64,000 bases of DNA from Halomonas sp. YLGW01 (GCF_014840935.1 NZ_CP062005.1:372001-436000), one strand, 5' to 3'; counted from the stretch's first letter, positions 7,722 through 19,425 are shown. Notes: generated by a model from the sequence alone, not told the origin. A program made the numbers and translations.

Positions 7722-9383
7722 GCCCCGGATCGCCAGGCTCAACAGAATCACCGGAATGATCCCCACCGCCACGATGGTCAGTGAGGCGGTGGAGGCCTCG
7801 GCGAGGCGCTCGTCCGCCGCCAGATTGTGGGCCCGTACCGCCAGGGTGTCGAAGTTGAAGGGCCTCAGGATGATGGTCGCCGGCAGCTCCTTCATCACGT
7901 CCACGAACACCAGAATCGCGGCGGCCAACAGGCTGCCGCGGATGATCGGCGTGTGGACCTTGCGCAGGGTGCCGCCGGCGGTCTGACCCAGGGTGCGGGC
8001 CGCGGCGTCCATGCTCGGTGTCACCTTGCCAAGGCTCGCCTCGATGGCGTTGAAGGACACTGCCAGAAAGCGCACCACATAGGCATAGATCAGGATGAAG
8101 GCGGAGCCGCTGAACAGGAGCCCGACCATCATGCCGAAGTGCTCGTTCATGACGGCGTTGAGGCGCTGATCCAGCCACGAGAAAGGAATCAGGATGCCCA
8201 CCGCCACCACCGAGCCCGGCACTGCATAGCCGATGGCGCCGATGCGGGTGGCCAGACGCGTCACCGGACGCGGGTTCAGGCGCGCGCCATAGCTCAGCAC
8301 CAGCGCCAGACCCACCGCCACCAGGGCGGCAATGGCCGCCAGTATCAGGCTGTTACCGGCGAATTCCAGGAACTGGGCGCCGAACAGGTCATCCCCGCCC
8401 TGCACCGAGAGATAGCCCAGCAGGCCGCTGGGAATCAGGAAGCCCACCAGGATCGGCGTCAGGCAGCAAAGGCACGCCGCCGCGCCCCGCCAGCCGCGCA
8501 GGTGAAACTCGGGCAGCTGCTGGTAGCGGCCCGAGGTGTGGAAGTAGCGCCGCTTGCCCCGTGACCAGCGCTCCAGCAGCACGAAGATGATCACGAAGGC
8601 CAGCAGGCAGGCCGCCAGCTGGGCGGCGGCGATCTGCTCACCCATGCCGAACCAGGTGCGGTAGATGCCGGTGGTGAAGGTATCGACGCCGAAGTACTGC
8701 ACCGCGCCGAACTCGTTGAGGGTCTCCATCAGCGCCAGCGACACGCCGCCGACGATGGCGGGCCGGGCCAGCGGAATCGCCACGCTGGAGAATAGCCGCC
8801 AGGGCCCGCGCCCCAGGGTCCGGCCCACGTCCAGCACGCACACCGACTGCTCGAGGAAGGCCGCCCGGGTCAGCATGTAGACGTAGGGGTAGAGCACCAG
8901 GGTGATCAGCGTGGCGGCGCCGCCCAGCGAGCGGATATCGGGGAAGAAGTAGTCGCCGCGGCCCCAGTCGAAGGCCTCGCGCAGCCAGGTCTGCACCGGG
9001 CCCGCGTACTGCAGGAAGTCCGTGTAGGCGTAGGCGATCACGTAGGTGGGCACCGCCAGCGGCAGCAGCAGCGCCCACTCGAAAAGCCGTCGCCCGGGGA
9101 AGCGACACATCACCACCAGCCAGGCCGTGCCGGTGCCGATCACGAAGGTGCCGAGGCCCACCGTCACCACCAGGAACAGGGTATTGCCGAGATAGCGCCC
9201 CAGCACGGTGCTGGCCAGGTGCTGCCAGATGCCGTCGGTGGGCACCAGGATATGGGCGAGCACCACGAGCACCGGCAGGGCCACGATCAGCGCGATGCCG
9301 ATGGTCAGCACGCTCCAGGCGTTGAAGTGCAGCGACAGGCGACGAGCCAGGCTGGCCGGCCGAGAACTGGCGGGACTGGTCAA
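7674..9383 (-). CDS. Iron(III) ABC transporter permease, fused two-half type (FbpB)
   Basis: A 569-residue inner-membrane permease with two homologous halves, each with several membrane spans and an EAA-type loop (first near LDVGRTLGRGPWRLFSSVAIPLARPA, second near MDAAARTLGQTAGG), as in FbpB/FutB permeases. The start is decided by the ribosome binding site: AAGGAG lies seven bases before a TTG at 9383 (MTSPASSRPAS), whereas the longer open frame to 9536 has no such site. It is the missing membrane partner of the binding protein and ATPase at 5.2-7.7 kb, but sits on the minus strand, convergent with the ATPase gene and overlapping it by 48 bp. Confidence 0.9.
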   Translation of the reverse strand: MTSPASSRPASLARRLSLHFNAWSVLTIGIALIVALPVLVVLAHILVPTDGIWQHLASTVLGRYLGNTLFLVVTVGLGTFVIGTGTAWLVVMCRFPGRRLFEWALLLPLAVPTYVIAYAYTDFLQYAGPVQTWLREAFDWGRGDYFFPDIRSLGGAATLITLVLYPYVYMLTRAAFLEQSVCVLDVGRTLGRGPWRLFSSVAIPLARPAIVGGVSLALMETLNEFGAVQYFGVDTFTTGIYRTWFGMGEQIAAAQLAACLLAFVIIFVLLERWSRGKRRYFHTSGRYQQLPEFHLRGWRGAAACLCCLTPILVGFLIPSGLLGYLSVQGGDDLFGAQFLEFAGNSLILAAIAALVAVGLALVLSYGARLNPRPVTRLATRIGAIGYAVPGSVVAVGILIPFSWLDQRLNAVMNEHFGMMVGLLFSGSAFILIYAYVVRFLAVSFNAIEASLGKVTPSMDAAARTLGQTAGGTLRKVHTPIIRGSLLAAAILVFVDVMKELPATIILRPFNFDTLAVRAHNLAADERLAEASTASLTIVAVGIIPVILLSLAIRGSRPGSGAVGGKDKDL

Positions 9384-9429
9384 GCGGAGACTCCTTCCGG
9401 TGATGGCCTGGAACCGGCGAAACGAGACG

Positions 9430-9499
9430 GTGTCACGGGTGAGAATACTAGCGGATGCAAACACTATCGGGCGAGAGAGAGTGTCGGGCGAGAATAGTA
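9430..9499. repeat. Degenerate direct repeats upstream of the permease gene
   Basis: GTGTCACGGGTGAGAATACTA (9430-9450) recurs as GTGTC-GGGCGAGAATAGTA (9481-9499), with a partial copy CTATCGGGCGAGAGA in between (about 9463-9477). They lie in the 198-bp spacer between the SulP gene's 3' end and the permease start. No function is evident. Confidence 0.65.
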
Positions 9500-9581
9500 T
9501 CAGTCTGGGCCTGGCGCTGCAGCCTGCCGCGGACATCGCGCGACCTCGAGCGATCGCCGGGCAGGTCGTGAAGCGGCTCGC

Positions 9582-11360
9582 TCAGCGGGGCGCGTCGTCT
9601 CCCTCCTGTTGTGACTGTTGTGAGGGCGCCGCGGGAGCCAGCCAGCGCTGGGCCACGCGCCTGGCGCGGGTCAGGCTCGCGCAGTGCGTCAGCTCGCCGG
9701 CGGCGGTACGAATGCCGGCGCGGCGCAGCTTGACGATCTGGCGAGGCGACAGGCCGATCAGGATCAGCGCGACCCGCTGGCGGCGCATCTCGTCGACCAG
9801 GCGGCGCAAGGCGACGAGCGCCGTGCCGTCGATGCTCGGGACGCCGTGCATGTCCACCATCACGAGGCGGATCTCGGGGTCGACCGTCTGCAGCGACGAC
9901 AGGGCCTTTTCGGCGACACCGAAGAACATGGGGCCGTTGATATCGTAGAGGGCCACGCGAGGCGGCAGATCCCGCACCTCGGGGTCGCCGTCGAGGGGGC
10001 GGGCGGTGGTGCGGGTCAACTGAGTCATGCGATGGATGAACAGGGCCGCGGCCAGGCCGATGCCCACCGATACCGCCAGCACCATGTCAAACAGCACCGT
10101 CAGCACGAAGCAGATCACCAGAATGGCCACATCCCCCGAGGGGGCCGAACGCAGGCTGTACACGAACATGCGAGCCTCGCTCATGTTCCAGGCGATGAGG
10201 AACAGCAGCGCGGCCAGCGACGTCATCGGCACCAGCCCCAGCAGCTCGGCCAGCGCGATCACCGCCAGCAGTACCACCAGGGCATGTACCACGGCCGCGA
10301 TCGGCGAGCGTGCGCCGCTGCGGATATTGGTGGCGGTGCGTGCCAGGGCGCCGGTGGCGGTGATGCCGCCGAAGAAGGGCACGACGATGTTGCCAAGCCC
10401 AAGGCCGATCAGTTCGGCATTGGGGTCATGCCGGGTGCGGGTCATGCCGTCGGCGACCACGGCACACAGCAGCGACTCGATGGCTGCCAGCATGGCAATG
10501 GCGAAGGCCGGGCCGAGCAGGGAGCGGATCAGGTCGAAGCTCATCGTCAGCGGTTCGCCCGCTGCGTCGGGCATCTGCCAGGGCAGGGCGAACGTCGGGG
10601 CGATCGGTGGAATGCCGATGCCGCTCTTGCCCTGGGCGCTCCACTCAAAGCGAGAGGCGATGGTGGCGATGTCGCCTCCCCACCAGTGATTGGCGATATA
10701 GGCGGCCAGTGCCCCCGCGACCAGTCCCGCCAGCGGCGCGGGCACCGGCGTCCGCAGCCGCGGCCACGCCAGCAGCACCGCCAGGGTGATCATGCCGATG
10801 GCAAGCTCGGCGGGGCGAGTCTCGGGCAGGGCGCGCAGGATATGCGTTAGGCTGTCGGTGAAGTGCTCGCCCCGCGCGACCTCCAGGCCGAGGAAGTCCG
10901 GTACCTGCAGGGTAGCGATCACCACCGCGATCCCGGCGGTAAAGCCGAGCACCACCGGGTATGGCACGAACTGGATCAGCGCCCCCAGACGTGCCAGCCC
11001 CAGGCCGACCAGGATCATGCCCGCCATCAGGGTGGCGATCAGCAGGCCGCCCAGGCCGTAGTGCTGCACGACCGGCAGCAGGATCACCACGAAGGCGGCG
11101 GTAGGCCCCGACACGCTGAAGCGCGAGCCACCGCTGAGGGCGATCACGATGCCGGCGACGATGGCCGTATAGAGCCCGTACTGGGGCGCCACCCCGGTGG
11201 CGATCGCCAGCGCCATCGACAATGGCACGGCCACGATGCCGATGGTCAGGCCGGCGAGGATGTCATGGCGCAGGTCCTCGAGCCGGTACCCCGCCTGCCA
11301 GGCGGCCAGCAGGCCGGTGCCGAGGCGAAGACGGTGCCTTCGCGAAGAGGAAGATGGCAT
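9582..11360 (-). CDS. SulP-family anion transporter with C-terminal STAS domain (DauA/YchM-like)
   Basis: A 592-residue inner-membrane protein with the SulP signature region (ILAGLTIGIVAVPLSMALAIATGVAPQYGLYTAIVAG), roughly 11-12 further hydrophobic segments, and a cytoplasmic STAS domain (VALYDINGPMFFGVAEKAL, then VPSIDGTALVALRRLVDEM). Family members move sulfate, bicarbonate or C4-dicarboxylates; substrate is not decidable here. I start at the ATG at 11360, preceded by AGGA at good spacing; the frame is open to 11531 but the extra residues are Arg-rich and unlike the family. It diverges from the sigma-54-type regulator at 11592, and neighbouring TRAP genes also move organic anions, though no operon links them. 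Confidence 0.88.
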   Translation of the reverse strand: MPSSSSRRHRLRLGTGLLAAWQAGYRLEDLRHDILAGLTIGIVAVPLSMALAIATGVAPQYGLYTAIVAGIVIALSGGSRFSVSGPTAAFVVILLPVVQHYGLGGLLIATLMAGMILVGLGLARLGALIQFVPYPVVLGFTAGIAVVIATLQVPDFLGLEVARGEHFTDSLTHILRALPETRPAELAIGMITLAVLLAWPRLRTPVPAPLAGLVAGALAAYIANHWWGGDIATIASRFEWSAQGKSGIGIPPIAPTFALPWQMPDAAGEPLTMSFDLIRSLLGPAFAIAMLAAIESLLCAVVADGMTRTRHDPNAELIGLGLGNIVVPFFGGITATGALARTATNIRSGARSPIAAVVHALVVLLAVIALAELLGLVPMTSLAALLFLIAWNMSEARMFVYSLRSAPSGDVAILVICFVLTVLFDMVLAVSVGIGLAAALFIHRMTQLTRTTARPLDGDPEVRDLPPRVALYDINGPMFFGVAEKALSSLQTVDPEIRLVMVDMHGVPSIDGTALVALRRLVDEMRRQRVALILIGLSPRQIVKLRRAGIRTAAGELTHCASLTRARRVAQRWLAPAAPSQQSQQEGDDAPR

Positions 11361-11591
11361 GGCAGATCCTTCTAGCCGGGTGAAGGCGGGGCGCCGGGGA
11401 CGCGTCTCCCGATATCCTGTCAGGGGGCGCGAACGGCTGTCGGCGATCTCGTGACGCCGGCAAGGCATGCAGGATCGCCTGATCAGCATCGCGGAGATTC
11501 TCGGCGAAGGAAAAGTGGTCTTTTGCCGCATGGCCCGACCAACTGATCGGCGAGCGTCGCGTCGGGCGCGCTATCTTCGCCCAAGGCCCCC

Positions 11592-13043
<1,452 letters not shown>

Positions 13044-13156
13044 TCTCGCCGCTCCCTTTCCTTCGAATGCCTTCGCTCGACGCTGCCGTTGCCCGGTCAT
13101 GCGTCGGGGAGGTGCGTCACGGCGGTGTGTCGATCCCGGGATAAAGGTGCTTTGGC

Positions 13157-13259
13157 GTCCGTTTTTTCGGACGGCGTCCGGATTCATGGAAAGTGAAGCA
13201 ATGCCCATGATAGGCCTGATGAAACCACTTTGCTGCTAGTGGAGTCCGATATTCCGGAC
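13157..13259. promoter_or_regulatory. Repeated GTCCG-N6-CGGAC dyads in the TRAP operon leader
   Basis: The 516-bp gene-free space 13044-13559 contains two copies of the same dyad: GTCCG-TTTTTT-CGGAC at 13157-13172 and GTCCG-ATATTC-CGGAC at 13244-13259, 87 bp apart. A partial third copy (GTCCGGTATTTTCC) is at 13466-13479. These look like enhancer sites for the PAS-AAA+ regulator just upstream. I could not find a convincing -24/-12 promoter between them and the dctP start. The rest of the space (13261-13440) is comparatively AT-rich and shows no ORF. Confidence 0.55.
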
Positions 13260-13559
13260 ATTTTCTTCGCTATCGAGGGCGAGTTTCGCCATTTTACCCA
13301 GGATTATTCTGTTCGCTTTTTTCCCGAAATGGGCATGAGAATCTGATGCTTTATGGGGATGATCTCGTGCCGCCAATGGCCTGAGCAGCGGGCTCGGGCC
13401 AGGCAGCATGGTTGACTTTGGTCAAATTGCATTAAGGATATCCAGCGGTCATGCTTGCCGCGATTGTCCGGTATTTTCCTCGGGAATTATCGAGGGCCGG
13501 GCACCTCCACGCTGACGTATTCGAGCTATTCGAGACAAGAACAACCGGAGATATCGCCC

Positions 13560-14636
<1,077 letters not shown>

Positions 14637-14674
14637 TCTCGCTGCGCCGGGCCCCTGGCCCGGCGATCATCAAG

Positions 14675-14736
14675 GCGGGTGGCCCGCGGGCCACCCGCAC
14701 GGAACATGCAGCGAGGCCCGTTCACCACGGGCCTCG
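14675..14736 (+). terminator. Two intercistronic hairpins after dctP
   Basis: A 24-nt perfect palindrome (14675-14698) is followed by a second hairpin (stem 14712-14720 with 14728-14736, loop TTCACCA). Neither has a T-run. Such structures between a binding-protein gene and its membrane partners typically stabilise the upstream message or attenuate read-through. Confidence 0.6.
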
Positions 14737-14756
14737 CTTGGTAGAGGGGCAAGTCC

Positions 14757-15386
14757 ATGACGTCGCCTGATCGAGAGCCGCCGGAGCAGCATCAAGTGCA
14801 TGCGGCGGACGCCGAGAAGATTCTTCATCACCATACCGAGTTGCCCCAGACCCGGCTCAGCCGGGGACTGGATGCGCTGCTGGTGGCGATCGGCAAGGCC
14901 GCCTCCTGGGCCTGGCTGGTGGTTGTCGCGGTCATCATCTGGTCCGTGGTCGGCCGTTACGCCTTCGGTCAGGGCTCGGTCACCCTCGAGGAATGGCAGT
15001 GGCACATCGCCGGGGCCGCCTGGCTGCTGGGGCTTGGCTATACCCTGACCACCGACGACCACGTGCGGGTCGATGTCATCCATGAGCGCCTGAGCCTCAA
15101 GGCCCAGGGCCGCATCGAGCTGGCCGGCCTCCTGTTGCTGCTGCTGCCGTTCCTGTGCATATCGCTGTACGAGATGGCGCCCTATGCGATCAGTTCCTTC
15201 ACCCAGGGCGAGACCAGCCAGGCCCCGGCCGGGCTGTCCCACCGCTGGGTGCTGAAGGCCATCGTGGCGCTGTCCTTCGCGCTGCTGATCGTCGCCGCGC
15301 TGTCCCGGCTTTCCCGGGTGACCGCGCTGCTGTTCGGCTTCCCCGGGCCGCTCGTCGATGACTCCACCAAAGAGGATGCGTCCTGA
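14757..15386 (+). CDS. TRAP transporter small permease (DctQ)
   Basis: A 209-residue four-helix membrane subunit that links the TRAP receptor to the large permease. After a roughly 40-residue hydrophilic, His-containing N terminus come the spans (ASWAWLVVVAVIIWSVVGRYAF, EEWQWHIAGAAWLLGLGYTL, LAGLLLLLLPFLCISLYEMA and a last span near LKAIVALSFALLIVAAL). The motif around EEWQWHIAGAAWLLG with DDHVRVDV is typical of the family. A GAGGGG site precedes the ATG. Its TGA overlaps the dctM ATG by one base (TGATG), implying translational coupling. Confidence 0.9.
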   Translation: MTSPDREPPEQHQVHAADAEKILHHHTELPQTRLSRGLDALLVAIGKAASWAWLVVVAVIIWSVVGRYAFGQGSVTLEEWQWHIAGAAWLLGLGYTLTTDDHVRVDVIHERLSLKAQGRIELAGLLLLLLPFLCISLYEMAPYAISSFTQGETSQAPAGLSHRWVLKAIVALSFALLIVAALSRLSRVTALLFGFPGPLVDDSTKEDAS

Positions 15387-16750
15387 TGTCTCTAGAAGCG
15401 ATGTTCGTCATCGGCATGTTCGTCACCTTCGGCATGCTGCTGATGACCGGTTTTCCCGTCGCCTGGGTGCTGGGTGGCACCGCCGTGATCTGGACCCTGG
15501 TCGGGGTGGTCGCGGTCGACAGCTTCGGCGCCAACCTGTGGTTCGACTATTCCTCTTCGATGGGCCTGATGCCCGAGCGGGTCTGGGGGCTCGTGGAAAG
15601 CGAGACCCTGGTCGCGCTGCCCATGTTCATCTTCATGGGCATCATGCTCGATCAGTCCGGCATCGCCGAGAAGCTGATGAACAACATGGTCAAGCTGTTC
15701 GGCGCGGTGCGCGGTGGCTATGCGGTGACCGTGATCGTGATCGGCGTGCTGTTGGCGGCCACCACCGGCATCATCGGGGCCTCGGTGGTGCTGCTGGGCA
15801 TGCTGTCGCTGCCGGTGATGATGGAGAACAAGTACGACAAGGGCTTCGCCGTCGGCACCGCCTGTGCCACCGGCACCCTGGGCATCCTGATTCCGCCGTC
15901 CATCATGCTGGTACTGATGGCCGATCGCCTGGCGGTGCCGGAGGCCTCGGTGGGCGACCTGTTCATGGGCGCCTTCTTCCCGGGCCTGATGCTCGGCGCC
16001 ATGTACGTGACCTACGCCATCCTGCGGCCGATGTTCCAGCCGCATATCGCCCCGGCGCCGGATGACCTGCCGAAGATCGGCCCCGGGGTGATCTGGGACG
16101 TGATCAAGGCGGTCATTCCCACCGCCGCGCTGATCCTCGGCGTGCTCGGTTCGATCTTCGCCGGGGTCGCCACGCCCACCGAGGCCTCGGGCGTCGGGGC
16201 ACTGGGCGCGACCCTGCTGGCGCTGCTGTCCGGCCGTCTGACCATGCCGGTGATGAGCGAGTCGCTCTACCAGACCACCCGCACCTCGGCCTTCATCTTC
16301 GCCATCTTCCTCGGTGCTACCGCCTTCTCCGTGGTGCTGCGCGGGCTGGGCGGCGACGAGGTGATCGAGAATGCCCTGCTGGGGCTGCCGCTGGAGCCGT
16401 ACGCCATCGTGCTGGTGATCCTGTTCGCGGTCTTCCTGCTCGGCTTCTTCCTCGACTGGGTCGAGATCACCCTGATCATCCTGCCGCTGGTGGCGCCGGT
16501 GGTGCAGTCGCTGGGCTTCGACCTGGTGTGGTTCACCATTCTCTTCGCCATGTGTCTGCAGACCTCCTTCCTGACGCCGCCGGTGGGCTTCGCGCTCTTC
16601 TACATCAAGGGCGTGGCCCCGCCGGAGATCAAGGTCACCGACATCTATCGTGGCGTGGTGCCTTTCATTCTGATCCAGCTGGTCGCCCTGGTGCTGGTCT
16701 TCCTGCTGCCGGCGATCGCCACCTGGCTGCCCAGCGTGGCCTACGGCTAG
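15386..16750 (+). CDS. TRAP transporter large permease (DctM)
   Basis: A 454-residue, roughly twelve-span transport subunit of the ion-driven TRAP importer. Family signatures include LVALPMFIFMGIMLDQSGIAEKL, GVLLAATTGIIGASVVLLGMLSLPVMM, TGTLGILIPPSIMLVLMAD and the second-half repeat LGFFLDWVEITLIILPLVAPVV. It starts inside the dctQ stop codon and is the last gene of the operon, followed by a strong palindrome at 16781-16806. The substrate follows the receptor and is unassigned. Confidence 0.92.
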   Translation: MSLEAMFVIGMFVTFGMLLMTGFPVAWVLGGTAVIWTLVGVVAVDSFGANLWFDYSSSMGLMPERVWGLVESETLVALPMFIFMGIMLDQSGIAEKLMNNMVKLFGAVRGGYAVTVIVIGVLLAATTGIIGASVVLLGMLSLPVMMENKYDKGFAVGTACATGTLGILIPPSIMLVLMADRLAVPEASVGDLFMGAFFPGLMLGAMYVTYAILRPMFQPHIAPAPDDLPKIGPGVIWDVIKAVIPTAALILGVLGSIFAGVATPTEASGVGALGATLLALLSGRLTMPVMSESLYQTTRTSAFIFAIFLGATAFSVVLRGLGGDEVIENALLGLPLEPYAIVLVILFAVFLLGFFLDWVEITLIILPLVAPVVQSLGFDLVWFTILFAMCLQTSFLTPPVGFALFYIKGVAPPEIKVTDIYRGVVPFILIQLVALVLVFLLPAIATWLPSVAYG

Positions 16751-16780
16751 GACGCAGGATATGTCTTCATGACCGATGCC

Positions 16781-16806
16781 ACAGGCCCCCGCATGCGGGG
16801 GCCTGT
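16781..16806. terminator. Terminator-like palindrome after dctM
   Basis: A 26-nt perfect palindrome centred on GCATGC (left arm ACAGGCCCCC) follows the dctM stop by 30 bp, with GCGTTTGTG after it. It ends the TRAP operon ahead of tmcA. Confidence 0.65.
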
Positions 16807-16865
16807 GCGTTTGTGGCCTCACCGGGGGGTGGCCCAGCGGCGCGCCTTGTCGCATGCTGTGCGCC

Positions 16866-19301
16866 ATGACCATCCCGCCCGATTGCCCTGACCCCATCTC
16901 GCTCCTCGACCCGCCCGGGCGCGAGGCCCTCGATACCTTGCTGGCGCGCCTCGCGGCCCGGCGCCATCGCGGCCTTGTGTGGATATCCGCGCCGCCGGAT
17001 ATCGCCATCGCCCGGGCGCTGTCGCTTTACCAGGCCACTGGCTGGGCCGCGCCGCTGTGGCTGGGGGCGCCGTCGCCCGAAGGCGAGGCGGCAGGCATCG
17101 CCGCGTTGCCTGCCGCCAAGGCGCGCAAGACTCTCGGTGGCGAGCACGATCTGGTGGTGATCGATGCCGTCTCCGCGATGGCCGGCTTCGATCCCGAGGC
17201 CTTCGGTGCGGTTTCAGGCACCCTGCGCGCGGGCGGTTTGCTGTTGCTGCTGACGCCACCGGACTTCGGCGCGCGGCCGGATGGTGACTATGCCCGCCTC
17301 GCCGAGCATCCTTATGTCGCCGAGGCGCTGAGCTCCCGCTATCTGGCGCGGCTCGCTCGGCTGCTTTCGGCCTCCGAGGAAGTGGCGACCTGGGGACCCG
17401 ACGGCGCCCTGCGCCTGCCCGAGACGGCAGGGTGTGGCGCGCAGGTGGCCGCCGACGCGTCCAGGGAGGCGGCGACGGCGGACGCCGACTGCGCCACCGC
17501 CGATCAGGCCCGGGCGGTGGCGAGGCTCATGCGCCTGAAGCGCCGGCGTCCGCTGGTGCTCACCGCCGATCGCGGCCGCGGCAAGAGCGCGGCGCTCGGC
17601 ATCGCCTGCGCCCGGCTGCTGGCCGGGGGAGAGACGGAGATTCTGGTCACCGCACCGCGCCCTGCGGCGGTGGAGGCGCTCTTCGAGCGCTTGACGCTGC
17701 TCTGCCCCGGGGGGCGGCGCCAGGGCAACGTCTTTGTACTGGAGGCGGCGCGCGAGGCACAGGATGATCAGGCGCATGAGAAAGCGCACGAGAGAGCACA
17801 TGACAGCCCGCCCTGCGTGAGCTTTGTCGCCCCGGATGCCCTGGTGGAGGCCGCCCTTGCAGGCGAGCAAGGCGGGGCCGGTGCCTTGCTGCTGGTTGAC
17901 GAGGCGGCGGCGATTCCCGCACCGCTGCTGTCGCGCATGCTCGGCGCCTTCCCGCGTATTGCCTTCGCCACCACCGTGCACGGCTACGAGGGCTCGGGGC
18001 GCGGCTTCGCCTTGCGCTTTCGCGAGCAGCTGGATCGCCAGACCCCGGGCTGGCAGGGCCTGCACCTGGCCACGCCGATTCGATGGGCCGCGGAGGATCC
18101 CCTGGAGCGACTGACCGACAGGCTGCTGCTGCTCGATGCCGAGCCTGACGAGGCTAGTAAGGAAGACGAACCCGACGAGACTGACGACAACGACCAGACC
18201 GATGAACCAGGCAAGGCTGACACAAGCATGGGGGAAGAGGGCGAGCCGACGATCGTCGAATGCTCCCGGGATGCCCTGGCCGCCGATGAGCCGCGACTGC
18301 GGGCGCTGTTCAGCTTGCTGGTGCAGGCTCATTACCGCACCCAGCCAAGCGACCTGCGCCGGCTGCTCGATGGTCCCGGTGGACGGGTAGTGTGTCTGGG
18401 GGAACGAGGAAAGCCGCGCCCTCGGGCCGTGGCCCTGACCGTGGACGAGGGCGGCTTCGCGCCTGAATTAGCCGAGCAGGTGGCCAGGGGCGAGCGGCGC
18501 CCCCGTGGCCACCTGCTGGCGCAATCGCTGGCCGCCCACGCCGGCAGCCGAGCGGCACTGACGTCACGGGTACGGCGGGTGATGCGCATCGCCGTGGATC
18601 CCCGTTTCCGCCGTCTCGGCCATGGCCGGGCGCTGCTTGGCGCCGAGCTTGCCAGGGCGAGCGACGACGGCATCGACCTGTTCGGCGCCAGCTTCGGCGC
18701 CGAGGCGGGGCTGATGGCCTTCTGGCAGCGCAGTGGCTTTCGCGCGGTGCGCCTGGGGCTGACCCGGGAGGCGGCCAGCGGCGAGCATGCGCTGATGGTG
18801 GCGCGGGCCACCAGCCCCCGGGGCGAGGCGCTGCTCGAGGAGCTCACCGAAGGCTTCCAGGCGTTGCTGCCGAGCCTGCTGGCCTTCGAGCTCAGGGCAT
18901 TCGACCCGGCGCTGGCCGCAGGGCTGCTGGCAGAAGGTCCGGTGCCCGCGCTGGATGCCGCCATGATGCGGGATATCGCCGATGTGGCCTTCGGTCACCG
19001 GTCACCGGCGCTGGCCCGCCCCGCGCTTCAGGATCTGGTGCGGCGAGGGCTCGTGCTGCGACGCCAGGGGGGCGAGGCGGCAGGTGCGACGCTTGATGAG
19101 GGAGGGTTGGAGAAAGTCTCCGAGAAAACCTTCGAGAATGTCTCCGACGAGGACGCCTGGTTGCTGGTCGCCGTGCTCTTCCAGGGCCAGGACGATGCCT
19201 GGCTGGCCCGTCGCCTCGGCCTGCCCGGACGGCGCCAGGTCGAGGCCCGCCTGCGGACGACGCTTGGCCGCTGGTACAGGCGGTTCGTGTCGCCCACCTG
19301 A
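16866..19301 (+). CDS. tmcA: tRNA(Met) cytidine acetyltransferase
   Basis: Installs N4-acetylcytidine at the wobble base of elongator tRNA-Met, using acetyl-CoA and ATP. Domain order fits TmcA: N-terminal DUF1726-like region, RecA/helicase-like module with Walker A in TADRGRGKSAALG and the Walker B-like LLLVDEAAAIPAPLL, then a GNAT acetyltransferase (VRRVMRIAVDPRFRRLGHGRALLG) and a C-terminal tRNA-binding tail. About 811 residues from ATG 16866; ATG 16854 is equally possible, and neither has a good ribosome binding site. An Asp/Glu-rich insert (DNA about 18140-18250) interrupts the conserved core and looks like a lineage-specific acidic loop. Confidence 0.92.
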   Translation: MTIPPDCPDPISLLDPPGREALDTLLARLAARRHRGLVWISAPPDIAIARALSLYQATGWAAPLWLGAPSPEGEAAGIAALPAAKARKTLGGEHDLVVIDAVSAMAGFDPEAFGAVSGTLRAGGLLLLLTPPDFGARPDGDYARLAEHPYVAEALSSRYLARLARLLSASEEVATWGPDGALRLPETAGCGAQVAADASREAATADADCATADQARAVARLMRLKRRRPLVLTADRGRGKSAALGIACARLLAGGETEILVTAPRPAAVEALFERLTLLCPGGRRQGNVFVLEAAREAQDDQAHEKAHERAHDSPPCVSFVAPDALVEAALAGEQGGAGALLLVDEAAAIPAPLLSRMLGAFPRIAFATTVHGYEGSGRGFALRFREQLDRQTPGWQGLHLATPIRWAAEDPLERLTDRLLLLDAEPDEASKEDEPDETDDNDQTDEPGKADTSMGEEGEPTIVECSRDALAADEPRLRALFSLLVQAHYRTQPSDLRRLLDGPGGRVVCLGERGKPRPRAVALTVDEGGFAPELAEQVARGERRPRGHLLAQSLAAHAGSRAALTSRVRRVMRIAVDPRFRRLGHGRALLGAELARASDDGIDLFGASFGAEAGLMAFWQRSGFRAVRLGLTREAASGEHALMVARATSPRGEALLEELTEGFQALLPSLLAFELRAFDPALAAGLLAEGPVPALDAAMMRDIADVAFGHRSPALARPALQDLVRRGLVLRRQGGEAAGATLDEGGLEKVSEKTFENVSDEDAWLLVAVLFQGQDDAWLARRLGLPGRRQVEARLRTTLGRWYRRFVSPT

Positions 19302-19331
19302 TGGCGGTGCGCTGCGTTCGACTTCGAAACG

Positions 19332-19363
19332 ACGACGGGGCCGGCGATGGCCGGCCCCGTCGT
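19332..19363. terminator. Hairpin between convergent tmcA and the His-rich protein gene
   Basis: ACGACGGGGCCGG (19332-19344) pairs with 19351-19363 around a CGATGG loop. There is no T-run on the plus strand. It sits 30 bp past the tmcA stop. Confidence 0.6.
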
Positions 19364-19425
19364 GGTGGGCGTCGTGCTAGCAGTGGAGGTGTCGTGTCGG
19401 GAGTTGAGGGCGTGCAGGCGAAGGC

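Noticed and set aside
9440-9505. Second Fur box upstream of the permease gene
   Set aside because: TGATACTATTCTC on the minus strand matches only part of the consensus and lies inside a degenerate repeat.
13157-13172. CGTCCG-TTTTTT-CGGACG as a terminator of the sigma-54-type regulator
   Set aside because: The T-run is inside the loop, not after the stem, and the dyad recurs 87 bp downstream, which fits a protein-binding site better.
13261-13559. A -24/-12 sigma-54 promoter for dctP
   Set aside because: I looked for GG-N10-GC in a TGGCAC/TTGC context; only weak matches occur (near 13358 and 13391), none good enough to call.
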